Assembly: GCA_012797725.1 (NCBI GenBank)
Contig: JAAZON010000637.1
Location: forward strand, 1-5,912
Length of the DNA stretch: 5,912 bases
Direction: 5' to 3'
Origin: SAR324 cluster bacterium
GTDB lineage: Bacteria; Bdellovibrionota; UBA2361; JAAZON01
Each line of letters opens with the position of its first letter. The stretch's first letter is position 1. Under the pieces are notes generated by a model that did not search any database, had not been told where the DNA came from, and saw only the letters and a list, made by a program, of their open reading frames with translations. The position numbers and the translations under genes are program-made. Of the stretch, positions 1 through 5,912 are shown piece by piece.

Positions 1-207
1 GGCTAAACGCAGCACAACCTCACGTGCTAATTCACGTAAGTTGTAGGTGGGATATGTAAGCGCAAAGAATTCAGCTGGGTCTTCATAAACCGGGCGACTC
101 CCTCGTTGCATGGCTACGTCGTATAGGTCCGCAGCAAAGATACTTAGCGAAAGCTCGCCGGATTGTAAATCCGGACGAAGAGAAATAACTTTATGCCATG
201 CTGTCAT
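1..207 (-). CDS. DUF499 domain-containing ATPase (COG1483), 5' end only, truncated by the window edge
   Basis: This is the N-terminal 69 codons of a larger gene that continues past base 1. The start is ATG at 207-205, preceded by GAGGAG at 215-220 with 7 nt spacing. The readable protein begins MTAWHKVISLRPDLQSGELS, then has a segment with VYEDPAEFF and LTYPTYNLRELAREV. The pattern 'W-x-K-V-I-x-x-R-x-D-L-x-x-G-x-L ... Y-x-D-P-x-x-F-F-x-x-T-Y' is what I know from the start of DUF499 proteins, large (about 1000-residue) predicted AAA+ ATPases of defence islands. The Walker motifs lie outside the window, so the ATPase role rests on family knowledge. The ATG overlaps the stop of the upstream gene as ATGA, implying translational coupling. 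The pairing with a DUF1156 methyltransferase three genes deep in the same operon strengthens the call. Confidence 0.85.
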   Translation of the reverse strand, partial: MTAWHKVISLRPDLQSGELSLSIFAADLYDVAMQRGSRPVYEDPAEFFALTYPTYNLRELAREVVLRLA

Positions 208-2129
208 GATTGATCTCCTCGATTTTTTTCTCGTAATCGAACGTAGCCAACAGCTTCAGCTGCAGTTAAGCGATTTGTTTGGCTTGAACCTCGCAGATAC
301 AAATGACCTTCATAATAAACAATGCGTTGGGCGGGTTTTACAGATATGCAGCAAATGGTCTTATCTTCAATGACCTGATATTCAATATCATAGTATGAGC
401 TCAAGTCATTTCCCAACTTGCTTGAAAAGGAATTACTTAAGAAGAGGGTGTAACCATCTTGATTTTGTTTCCCTTTATCAGCTATTTTGATATCATCCTC
501 GATACCAAGTAGCCCACGTGTCTTATCATCCACACCGATAAAAATTCTCCCAGGAAAATTTCCATTCATAAAACCAGCGACTTCTATCACAACCTGCTGA
601 ATCATGCTACCATCTGCCTTTTTTTCAAAATCGTTCCACTTTGCTGCTCTCTTAAATTCAACAGTTTTTGATTCTCCAAGCGCAATGATTTTTGCCCAAT
701 TTTTCTGGTCGTCAATTTTGTTGTCATCATTAATGGTGTCTAGCAAATGGCAATACACTCCATCGGTTCTCGTTTCTTTGATTACATCCGTCATGTCTGA
801 TAAGTAACTATAGAAAGTCGGACTTTTACAGGAACATTTCTTTAGAACGTAGGCTTTTAGCTCGCTTATTTTCACCCATTCATTTTTTCGAAAACTCAAG
901 TATTCATGAACCGCATCTTGGATCTGATTTCTTAGTGTGCCTTCTACTGATTTTCTTGAAGATCTTATTGGGGTGTATGGTTCCCATTTCCATCCAGCTG
1001 GCACAAATCTATCTTCTGTTACTCGGGTAAATTTGTCTTTTTGGGCTAAAAACGATCTGATCGACCCAATCTTTACATCCGTCCTTTTAGTGATAACAAA
1101 ATCATAGATTTCGAGAAGAGTTGCTGCTTCCTTTTTTTGGTAAAGATATTCACGTATGAAATCGACAGTCGAACTCGTTGAAAACCCAGGCCATTCCTTA
1201 AGAATCCATCCGGCTTTTCCAACAGGAGTGAAGCGGCTATCGATGATGAGTTGTTGACTGATGGACCGAATTGGAATTTGGGAGTTATCCCCTACTTTGG
1301 ATAATCGATGACAAAGCTCATTGTGAATTTCCCCAATTTTCATCGTTTTTTTGTGTTCTGCGAGAATTCTGTAGGCTTTATCACCAATTGATCTCAGGTG
1401 CTCAATCTTAATTTGATAAACATCAGTGTTTACAGTTTCAACATGGGGCAACGTTTTTAAACTCAATTGAATTATTTCTTGTGATACTTTATTCTTTCGT
1501 CCCTTATTTATTCTTACAACAAGGTCAAAGAAGGAAAGCGGGATAACTGAATCCGTAAGAATATTGTCAATCCTGGTTTGTGTATCGAATAGATCTTCTT
1601 TTCCTATTCTATTGTCTGTAAGCCATGAGGAAACCGCTGAGACATCAGGTCTATAAGCATTTTCACGGAGACGTTCAAAGGAATAAAGGCTTAATAACAA
1701 ATAAAGCGCCGGAAGATCCTCATGATTAAAAGTGATTTTGCTAATCAATTGAACTTTCTCAATCACTTCCCCTAACGTAATGACTGGTCCTATTTGGTGT
1801 AACTCAATCTTAAATCTTTGAGTTAATTCAACAAACTCCGCGGGCATTTTTACTTTTGGATTTTCACCAAAAATGGTTTTTCGGAGAGTCTCCAATGCCC
1901 TTTGTTCAATTTGTCGAATCCTCTCTCTTTCAACACCATAGAAGTCTCCAATTTCTTGTAACGTATATGTTTTTTTATCCTGCAAGCCATTTCTTTTGGA
2001 TAATATGTCAAAATCTCTCTCGAATCCTAATCCAGTTAATATTTGCTGAGCGAGTGGGGTAAGCAATGGCAAAAAATCTGGTAGGCGATGCCAATCGAGA
2101 TTAGGTTCGAGAACGACAAGTTGCTTCAT
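204..2129 (-). CDS. Sigma-70 region 4-like HTH / winged-helix / Schlafen AlbA_2 fusion protein (641 aa)
   Basis: This is a modular protein with no gene name that I recognise. Residues about 34-84 (DILSKRNGLQ, TLQEIGDFYGVERERIRQIE, ALETLRK) copy the sigma-70 region 4 helix-turn-helix that reads the -35 element. There is no recognisable region 2, so it is not a complete sigma factor. Residues about 195-465 look like three or four consecutive winged-helix units; two end in F-T-(P/R)-V-type strands like HARE-HTH domains (SRFTPVGKAGWIL, KFTRVTEDRFVPAGW). Residues about 482-635 are an AlbA_2 (Schlafen-like) domain with E486, E491-F-K493, IGVDD at 531-535, and a closing YLRGSSQTNRLTAAEA. The start ATG has AGGAA 6 nt upstream. 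The gene lies 26 nt after the methyltransferase and overlaps the DUF499 gene by ATGA, so it belongs to the same operon. It is AT-rich (about 35% G+C in a sampled line). Role inferred: DNA- or RNA-binding regulator, or nuclease effector, of a defence module. Confidence 0.85.
   Translation of the reverse strand: MKQLVVLEPNLDWHRLPDFLPLLTPLAQQILTGLGFERDFDILSKRNGLQDKKTYTLQEIGDFYGVERERIRQIEQRALETLRKTIFGENPKVKMPAEFVELTQRFKIELHQIGPVITLGEVIEKVQLISKITFNHEDLPALYLLLSLYSFERLRENAYRPDVSAVSSWLTDNRIGKEDLFDTQTRIDNILTDSVIPLSFFDLVVRINKGRKNKVSQEIIQLSLKTLPHVETVNTDVYQIKIEHLRSIGDKAYRILAEHKKTMKIGEIHNELCHRLSKVGDNSQIPIRSISQQLIIDSRFTPVGKAGWILKEWPGFSTSSTVDFIREYLYQKKEAATLLEIYDFVITKRTDVKIGSIRSFLAQKDKFTRVTEDRFVPAGWKWEPYTPIRSSRKSVEGTLRNQIQDAVHEYLSFRKNEWVKISELKAYVLKKCSCKSPTFYSYLSDMTDVIKETRTDGVYCHLLDTINDDNKIDDQKNWAKIIALGESKTVEFKRAAKWNDFEKKADGSMIQQVVIEVAGFMNGNFPGRIFIGVDDKTRGLLGIEDDIKIADKGKQNQDGYTLFLSNSFSSKLGNDLSSYYDIEYQVIEDKTICCISVKPAQRIVYYEGHLYLRGSSQTNRLTAAEAVGYVRLREKNRGDQS
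215..220 (-). promoter_or_regulatory. Shine-Dalgarno site for the DUF499 gene, inside the preceding gene
   Basis: GAGGAG on the minus strand, 7 nt before ATG at 207. It lies within the last codons of the AlbA_2 fusion gene and just after an A7 tract, fitting coupled translation through the ATGA overlap. Confidence 0.75.
225..686 (-). other. AlbA_2 / Schlafen-like domain within the fusion protein
   Basis: Residues about 482-635. Visible marks are GESKTVEFKR (E486, E491, F492, K493), VIEVAGFMNG (512-523), RIFIGVDDKTRGLLGIEDD (528-546), and ICCISVKPA followed by YYEGHLYLRGSSQTNRL. This order matches Pfam AlbA_2 (PF04326), the core of vertebrate Schlafen RNases and of many bacterial regulators. 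The usual 'N-x-x-G-G' turn is altered to NGNFPG. Confidence 0.85.
735..1376 (-). other. Tandem winged-helix-like segments within the fusion protein
   Basis: Residues about 252-312, 320-385 and 400-465 each show two or three predicted helices followed by a short beta-wing-like stretch ending in an aromatic residue. The first two carry the 'R-S-(I)-x-x-x-L-x-x-D/K-x-(R/K)-F-T-x-V' layout typical of HARE-HTH-like DNA-binding units. A fourth, weaker copy may lie at residues 195-250. Assignment is by eye, from the spacing of hydrophobic and basic residues; I saw no strict motif. Confidence 0.45.
1878..2030 (-). other. Sigma-70 region 4-like helix-turn-helix domain within the fusion protein
   Basis: Residues 34-84. 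The segment carries an RDFDIL-x-x-R-x-GL opening, a TLQEIGDFYGVERERIRQIE recognition-helix block, and an ALETLRK end. This is the signature order of region 4.2 in housekeeping sigma factors (R-x-x-x-I-L-x-x-R-x-G-L ... T-L-x-E-I-G-x-x-x-x-V-x-R-E-R-I-R-Q-I-E). It predicts specific double-stranded DNA binding. Confidence 0.85.
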
Positions 2130-2155
2130 TAAAGATTCCTATTTTGGTTTGATTT

Positions 2156-5100
2156 CTAGAACAATCTTTCTGCTGTGGTTTGCTTTCCACCTAAATGATT
2201 ACTAATACTCTCTAATAAAGAACGTTCTTCGCTGCCGGTTGGAGCCAATTCAATCAGTGCCTGTAATAACTGAAGGAACAAAGGATTTCGTCTTGTTCCA
2301 CGTAGATCCAGATACTCATTGACCTTGCTCACATCCCCACTTTTCCACAAGTGCATCAAGCGATGTGCCTGGTCAATTAATGGGATTTCGCGGATTTGTA
2401 GTACTTCCCGTTCCATGTCAGGGAAGAGGGGAAGCTTTTCTGTTGAACCGTCGGCAGCCGGGTCATAACCCATGCGTGGGTTTTTGCGTTGATTCCAAGT
2501 TTTTAGCCGGAAGACGCTTCCGGATCCTTCAGCTTCACCCTCGCCACCCTCCTCATCCGATTCATTGAGTTCATCCTTTTCTTTGCCGCCGCGTCTGGCT
2601 AGTAGGTCATAGCGGTCTGCCAGGTCTTTGTCGGAAAGTCCGCACGAGACGGCATATAGGATGCACGGCCCGGCTGGCGCATCAGTCAGCCCAAAATCGT
2701 GGCGGTGAAGCAAATAGTAAGTAGTTGCACTATCTAGCCCAGAGATTGCTTCACCGACATCGCTGGATAGCACGCGCCCCACTACAAAATCGACTACCAT
2801 ACGGCGCACCTGTGTCAAGAATTCCCCCACCATCATCACCTCGCCGGGGTCGTTGGCTTTTTTGACAACTGGATACTTGCTATAAGCTTCTAGCGCAGGA
2901 CCAGTTGCCGCCCAAACGAAATCAGGTCCACGGATACCCGCATCCCAGAAATCACGTAATTGCGTGTGGATGTTTGCGTGCATTTCGTCCAACACCATAT
3001 TATCCCAACCTGGGCGGGCGGTTAAGGGACGTTTCTTACAAACTAACCAAACAGAGGATGCCAGAGCAGCAGAAGTCTGCGATCGGGTTCTATTAGTCAT
3101 TTCAGTTTGAATAGGCCAACTGCCATCCACAATAAATCCGGATTGAATAATTGCTGAAACAAGAGTTTCCCATGCCTCTGGTTCTTTATGCGCAAAAACA
3201 ATAACCAGCTTTCCTTCAGATTTCAAAGCGTGATTGCACATCTTAAAAACTCGATACATTCCATTTTCATATGCTCTTTTTGATATCTCACCATTACCTT
3301 GATGTCGACTCTCATCATCGATTAATTCACCATCTTGTTTTTCATTATTCCATTTTGGGGAAAGTGGTGAAGAAAATATTTCATCATGTTCAATAGAAAT
3401 CCCATATAACGCTCTTTTTAACCAAATGTAAAAGTAATCCATCAAATCTGAATAAGGTATTGCATCGTAATAAGGGGGGTCGGTTAGTATTAAATCAAAA
3501 GAGTCCTTAGTTAAGGTAATTGCACTTTGCTTAAGTATTTCAGGTTGATAAGCTTTTAATAATGCTGTTGATAGATGGTTTTCAATAGGATCGCAAATCC
3601 AGTTTAGAACGGCTAACCATCCTCCAGAATCACTTTCAAAAATGTTATTCTCCACAAAATCCCATTTTGTAGGCAATGCCCATCTATCAAAAGTATTGGC
3701 ACCTTTACTTCCTTTGGGCTGCCAGTGAACAAGAGAACTATTGTAATCAGCCACTTTATTTAATGTTGCGGTTAAGTAAGAAATAATGGCTTCAGCCCAA
3801 ATGGGCGGATAGTCACACTCATTCTTTTCAAAGAATACTTTACGTATGTTTTGTAATAATGAACCTAAAATGAGTAATTGGCGTTTCGTATATAGGTCTT
3901 TCCATTCCAATAATCCGTAATTATGTAAAGAAAAGGCTCTACCAGCGCCACTACCTCCTCCTGCAGGGGTAGGTTCATTAGGTATCCCAAACGGTACATT
4001 TTTATATAGTTCAGGTAATAATGATTTTATATCTTCCACTATTGTTATTTCGTGTGGAGTTGGGAGCCTGAATTCTTTGCCTTTTGAGCCTGCGACAACT
4101 ACAGTAGTCAGCATATTACCTATTCGGCCAGCCTTGCCTTCAAGTCTTAAATCCTCCATCGGAATTATTGAATGGCAACACGGACATTCAACTCCAGAGC
4201 GACTCATGGTGCCACCACCGATTTGTTTATCGTAAACTTTTCGGTCTGTTGATGTTCTACCAAATATTGGTACATTGTTAACAATTTCGAAAACAAACCC
4301 CTTTCTATCATCGTTCACTTTAATCGATAGAGCGATGCGCTTCTTTTCTTTTTTTGCTAACCACTTTGTTTTCATTAGTGGGGTAATTGCTCGACAGTTT
4401 TTACATGTGACTGTACGAGCCCACAAGTATGCCACTGTAGGTTTTACCACCCAGCGTGGGTTGTTTTGATTCGCCAAATATTCAGGGCTGAATTCGGCAT
4501 TGAGCGCATCAATATCTGGAGTGCCATCCGAATTGAGTGGCACAAGCATTATCGGCCGTTGTTCTACTTTGCCTGTCACATCCGTCAGCGGTTCAAAATC
4601 GGCATAGGTGGGGTAATATGGTGCGAGTGCTTTACGGGCTTCTTTAAGTACCCAACGTCCCCAGGCGCGAATATGCCAAGCTAGATTGGCTTCCAGATTC
4701 ACGCTGGGAGCTTCCATGCCAGGTAATTGTAGGGTGGTAGGTTTCCCGAATCCGAACTTCTCAAGTTGTAATTCCAGATCTTTAGTCTTGAATCCCTGAG
4801 CTTTGAGATAATCTTCCATGAATTCGCGGTCCTGTACAGCAAACTCCGGAAGCGGTCTTCTCTGGCCAGCTAACTTCTGCGGATATTCCAGAGTGCATTT
4901 GAGGATGAACCAGGCAACGGGATTGATATCCACCGCGGTGGCTTCACATCCCAGGCGCATTGCTTCCAACGGAATAGCCCCTCCACCTGCAAAGGGATCC
5001 ATCATCTTTGGCGCTCGCCCTCCGTATGCTTCGAGAATTTTCTGACGGAACCATTGCAAATCCGGTCCACTTTCTCGTCCCCAATGTATTATTCCGCCTT

Positions 5101-5398
5101 CGGTCTCTTCGGAGATTTCTTCGACGGTTCGTCCCTCGGAGTCTTTCTTCTTTTTGACTTTCTGTACGATCTTTCCGCCTAATTTTTCCATTATTTTCTT
5201 GCGCTCTTCCGGATCCCCAGGATCAGGTAAAAGAGTAGCAATAATGGCAGCGCGGCTGGCGGCCAGTGGTCGACGGGCCGGCCATATATGAATAGCTTTT
5301 GGATGACCCGAATGACACATTTTCTCGTGCACAGAATCGAGAGAGGCTTGTTTCAGAGGGAAGGCAACTTCGATGAGGCGTTTAGGGTTGTCAGTCAA
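2156..5398 (-). CDS. DUF1156 domain-containing DNA methyltransferase with zinc ribbon (COG1743 type)
   Basis: A 1080-residue predicted SAM-dependent DNA methyltransferase, most likely adenine-specific. Residues 5-75 are DUF1156 (PKRLIEVAFPL, then GHPKAIHIWPARRPLAASRA). Residues 134-141, DPFAGGGA, are SAM-binding motif I. C332xxC335 and C405xxC408 form a split zinc ribbon. A family-typical Gly-rich stretch sits at 477-490, and D640-P-P-Y643 is catalytic motif IV. The order is therefore motif I, then a long central region likely to hold target recognition, then motif IV. The C-terminus has an acidic linker (about 941-961) and a helical end. The start is TTG, chosen because AAGGAG lies 9 nt upstream, an in-frame TGA lies upstream, and DUF1156 homology starts at residue 5. 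In defence islands this family accompanies DUF499 ATPases and is thought to mark self DNA. G+C is uneven along the gene (see the mosaic entry). Confidence 0.93.
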   Translation of the reverse strand: MTDNPKRLIEVAFPLKQASLDSVHEKMCHSGHPKAIHIWPARRPLAASRAAIIATLLPDPGDPEERKKIMEKLGGKIVQKVKKKKDSEGRTVEEISEETEGGIIHWGRESGPDLQWFRQKILEAYGGRAPKMMDPFAGGGAIPLEAMRLGCEATAVDINPVAWFILKCTLEYPQKLAGQRRPLPEFAVQDREFMEDYLKAQGFKTKDLELQLEKFGFGKPTTLQLPGMEAPSVNLEANLAWHIRAWGRWVLKEARKALAPYYPTYADFEPLTDVTGKVEQRPIMLVPLNSDGTPDIDALNAEFSPEYLANQNNPRWVVKPTVAYLWARTVTCKNCRAITPLMKTKWLAKKEKKRIALSIKVNDDRKGFVFEIVNNVPIFGRTSTDRKVYDKQIGGGTMSRSGVECPCCHSIIPMEDLRLEGKAGRIGNMLTTVVVAGSKGKEFRLPTPHEITIVEDIKSLLPELYKNVPFGIPNEPTPAGGGSGAGRAFSLHNYGLLEWKDLYTKRQLLILGSLLQNIRKVFFEKNECDYPPIWAEAIISYLTATLNKVADYNSSLVHWQPKGSKGANTFDRWALPTKWDFVENNIFESDSGGWLAVLNWICDPIENHLSTALLKAYQPEILKQSAITLTKDSFDLILTDPPYYDAIPYSDLMDYFYIWLKRALYGISIEHDEIFSSPLSPKWNNEKQDGELIDDESRHQGNGEISKRAYENGMYRVFKMCNHALKSEGKLVIVFAHKEPEAWETLVSAIIQSGFIVDGSWPIQTEMTNRTRSQTSAALASSVWLVCKKRPLTARPGWDNMVLDEMHANIHTQLRDFWDAGIRGPDFVWAATGPALEAYSKYPVVKKANDPGEVMMVGEFLTQVRRMVVDFVVGRVLSSDVGEAISGLDSATTYYLLHRHDFGLTDAPAGPCILYAVSCGLSDKDLADRYDLLARRGGKEKDELNESDEEGGEGEAEGSGSVFRLKTWNQRKNPRMGYDPAADGSTEKLPLFPDMEREVLQIREIPLIDQAHRLMHLWKSGDVSKVNEYLDLRGTRRNPLFLQLLQALIELAPTGSEERSLLESISNHLGGKQTTAERLF
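3120..4380. other. AT-rich central block of the methyltransferase gene
   Basis: Hand counts of 60-base lines give about 30-37% G+C at 3241, 3421, 3541, 4021, 4261 and 4321, against 52-62% at 2521, 2641, 2881, 4621 and 4921. The changes fall near 3120 and near 4380, corresponding to residues about 340-760. That interval covers most of the zinc ribbon, the likely target-recognition region and the DPPY motif. The reading frame is unbroken. This looks like internal recombination or different ancestry of the specificity core. Confidence 0.6.
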
Positions 5399-5407
5399 GA
5401 ATTGGTT

Positions 5408-5413
5408 CTCCTT
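5408..5413 (-). promoter_or_regulatory. Shine-Dalgarno site deciding the TTG start of the methyltransferase
   Basis: AAGGAG on the minus strand, 9 nt before TTG at 5398. No ATG or GTG lies in frame between this site and the upstream in-frame stop, so the TTG is the best start. Confidence 0.75.
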
Positions 5414-5424
5414 AGGTAAGTTGC

Positions 5425-5453
5425 ATTTAATTAATGAGCTTAAGGTATCTCAA
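5425..5453 (-). promoter_or_regulatory. Candidate sigma-70 promoter for the methyltransferase operon
   Basis: On the minus strand TTGAGA (5448-5453, 5 of 6 match to TTGACA) is followed after exactly 17 nt by TTAAAT (5425-5430, 4 of 6 match to TATAAT). It lies 27 nt before the TTG start and would give a leader of about 20 nt that still contains AAGGAG. It falls in the only noncoding gap between the small-gene pair and the three-gene operon. AT-rich DNA produces such matches by chance. Confidence 0.35.
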
Positions 5454-5464
5454 AGATCGAAATG

Positions 5465-5800
5465 TTATTTTTTAAATCTTCTACTTTGGGATTGGACATA
5501 TTTTATGGGACTATCGTGTTGCTCTGGGCTTGAGAGTTGTTTGAGTATAAGCATCTTATTGCCATATTGGAGATGAATTCTCCAGCATGAGGATTTTTTG
5601 ACATCAGCTCGGTAGACTTCTTCTTTTAAACCCGCGATTCTATGCAATCGTGTGATAGGAAATTTATGTATACGATGACATTCATTATCTTCGAGCTCCG
5701 ATAAAGATAAGATTAAATCGTCCCATAAATTTTCAGGAAGTCTTGACGATGCTTCATAAATGATCCCATATTCATCGAGTATTTGCATTATTTGAGTCAT
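5465..5800 (-). CDS. Small hypothetical protein, possibly RelE/ParE-like (111 aa from the preferred start)
   Basis: I do not recognise this gene with certainty. The frame is open from 5860, but I prefer ATG at 5800 (MTQIMQILDEYGIIYEASSR) because GAGGA lies 5 nt upstream and the more upstream ATGs sit inside the preceding gene. The C-terminal half has VYRADVKKSSCWRIHLQY, then NKMLILKQ, a QHD motif and a basic end (QSRRFKK). The 'Y-R-x-x-V-x-K-x-x-x-W-R-I' pattern followed by beta-strand-like hydrophobics recalls the core of RelE/ParE-type toxins, but this is a resemblance only. The gene overlaps the upstream gene by 29 nt, an arrangement common in antitoxin-toxin pairs. It stops 66 nt before the methyltransferase and may be a neighbour, not a member, of that operon. 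Confidence 0.6.
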   Translation of the reverse strand: MTQIMQILDEYGIIYEASSRLPENLWDDLILSLSELEDNECHRIHKFPITRLHRIAGLKEEVYRADVKKSSCWRIHLQYGNKMLILKQLSSPEQHDSPIKYVQSQSRRFKK

Positions 5801-5912
5801 CGTTTTCCTCATATGAAAAGTCAATTCCCTCATTATCATAAAGGAACTCATAAAAATCACTTATGGATTGCTTGGAACTCTCATGGGCGTAAAGACAACC
5901 GAGAAGTGTAAC
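5772..5912 (-). CDS. 3' end of an unidentified gene (46 codons visible), truncated by the window edge
   Basis: An open frame enters from the right edge and ends at TGA 5774-5772. It reads VTLLGCLYAHESSKQSISDF, then an acidic tail rich in D, E and N (containing DNEGIDFSYEENDDSNN). Forty-six codons without a stop in AT-rich DNA, together with a short overlap into a gene with its own good Shine-Dalgarno site, favour real coding. I recognise no family. If the downstream gene is a toxin this could be its antitoxin, but no antitoxin DNA-binding motif is visible in the part seen. Confidence 0.5.
   Translation of the reverse strand, partial: VTLLGCLYAHESSKQSISDFYEFLYDNEGIDFSYEENDDSNNANTR

Noticed and set aside
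110..373. Plus-strand open frame of 87 codons
   Set aside because: It lies antisense across the DUF499 start and the fusion gene end, and resembles no family.
1856..2062. Plus-strand open frame opposite the sigma4 domain
   Set aside because: It is antisense to a strongly recognised domain; its hydrophobic look comes from the reverse complement of that code.
204..2129. Reading the fusion gene as a true sigma factor
   Set aside because: Only a region 4-like HTH is visible; there is no region 2 for core binding and -10 melting, and the remainder is wHTH and AlbA_2.
3474..3479. G6 run (C6 on the coding strand) within the DPPY codons, as a phase-variation tract
   Set aside because: Six bases is short for slippage-based switching, and the codons are simply those needed for Asp-Pro-Pro.
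4466..5045. Plus-strand open frames opposite the N-terminal part of the methyltransferase
   Set aside because: They are shadows of the conserved minus-strand gene; there is no Shine-Dalgarno support and no family match.
5399..5464. Terminator between the small-gene pair and the methyltransferase
   Set aside because: No GC-rich hairpin followed by a T run is seen on the minus strand; only a 5-bp wide-loop pairing and short AT palindromes.
1..5912. CRISPR array, tRNA, insertion sequence or attachment site
   Set aside because: No regularly spaced repeats, cloverleaf-like segments, transposase motifs or flanking repeats were seen on either strand by eye.

Overview
The window is bacterial (or possibly archaeal) DNA of mixed base composition. 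All supportable genes lie on the minus strand and are tightly packed, with Shine-Dalgarno sites in front of each start. Nothing is diagnostic of a taxon. The methyltransferase resembles versions I associate with environmental Chloroflexota, Actinobacteria and haloarchaea, but I hold that weakly. There are no rRNA, tRNA, CRISPR or transposase signatures.

Layout in transcription order (right to left): (1) 5772-5912, the 3' end of an unidentified gene with an acidic tail. (2) 5465-5800, a small protein overlapping it by 29 nt, possibly with a RelE/ParE-like C-terminal half. (3) A 66-nt gap holding a candidate promoter and a strong Shine-Dalgarno site. (4) 2156-5398, a 1080-residue DUF1156 / COG1743 zinc-ribbon DNA methyltransferase starting with TTG. 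(5) 204-2129, a 641-residue protein that joins a sigma-70 region 4-like helix-turn-helix, several winged-helix-like segments and a C-terminal Schlafen-type AlbA_2 domain. (6) 1-207, the first 69 codons of a DUF499 (COG1483) ATPase, coupled by an ATGA overlap and running off the left edge.

DUF1156 methyltransferases and DUF499 ATPases are known partners in defence islands, where they are thought to form a BREX- or restriction-like anti-phage module. The unusual element here is the sigma4/wHTH/AlbA_2 fusion between them. It keeps the acidic residues of the Schlafen nuclease centre (E486, E491, D534/D535), so it is a candidate nucleic-acid-cleaving effector or a regulator of the module. A working model, inferred only: the methyltransferase marks self DNA, the DUF499 ATPase senses or moves on DNA, and the AlbA_2 protein acts as effector or regulator.

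Base composition is a mosaic. Sampled lines in both ends of the methyltransferase gene and the start of the DUF499 gene are about 50-62% G+C. The middle of the methyltransferase gene (about 3120-4380), the fusion gene and the two small right-hand genes sampled about 30-38%. This suggests that the specificity and effector parts were exchanged separately from the backbone.
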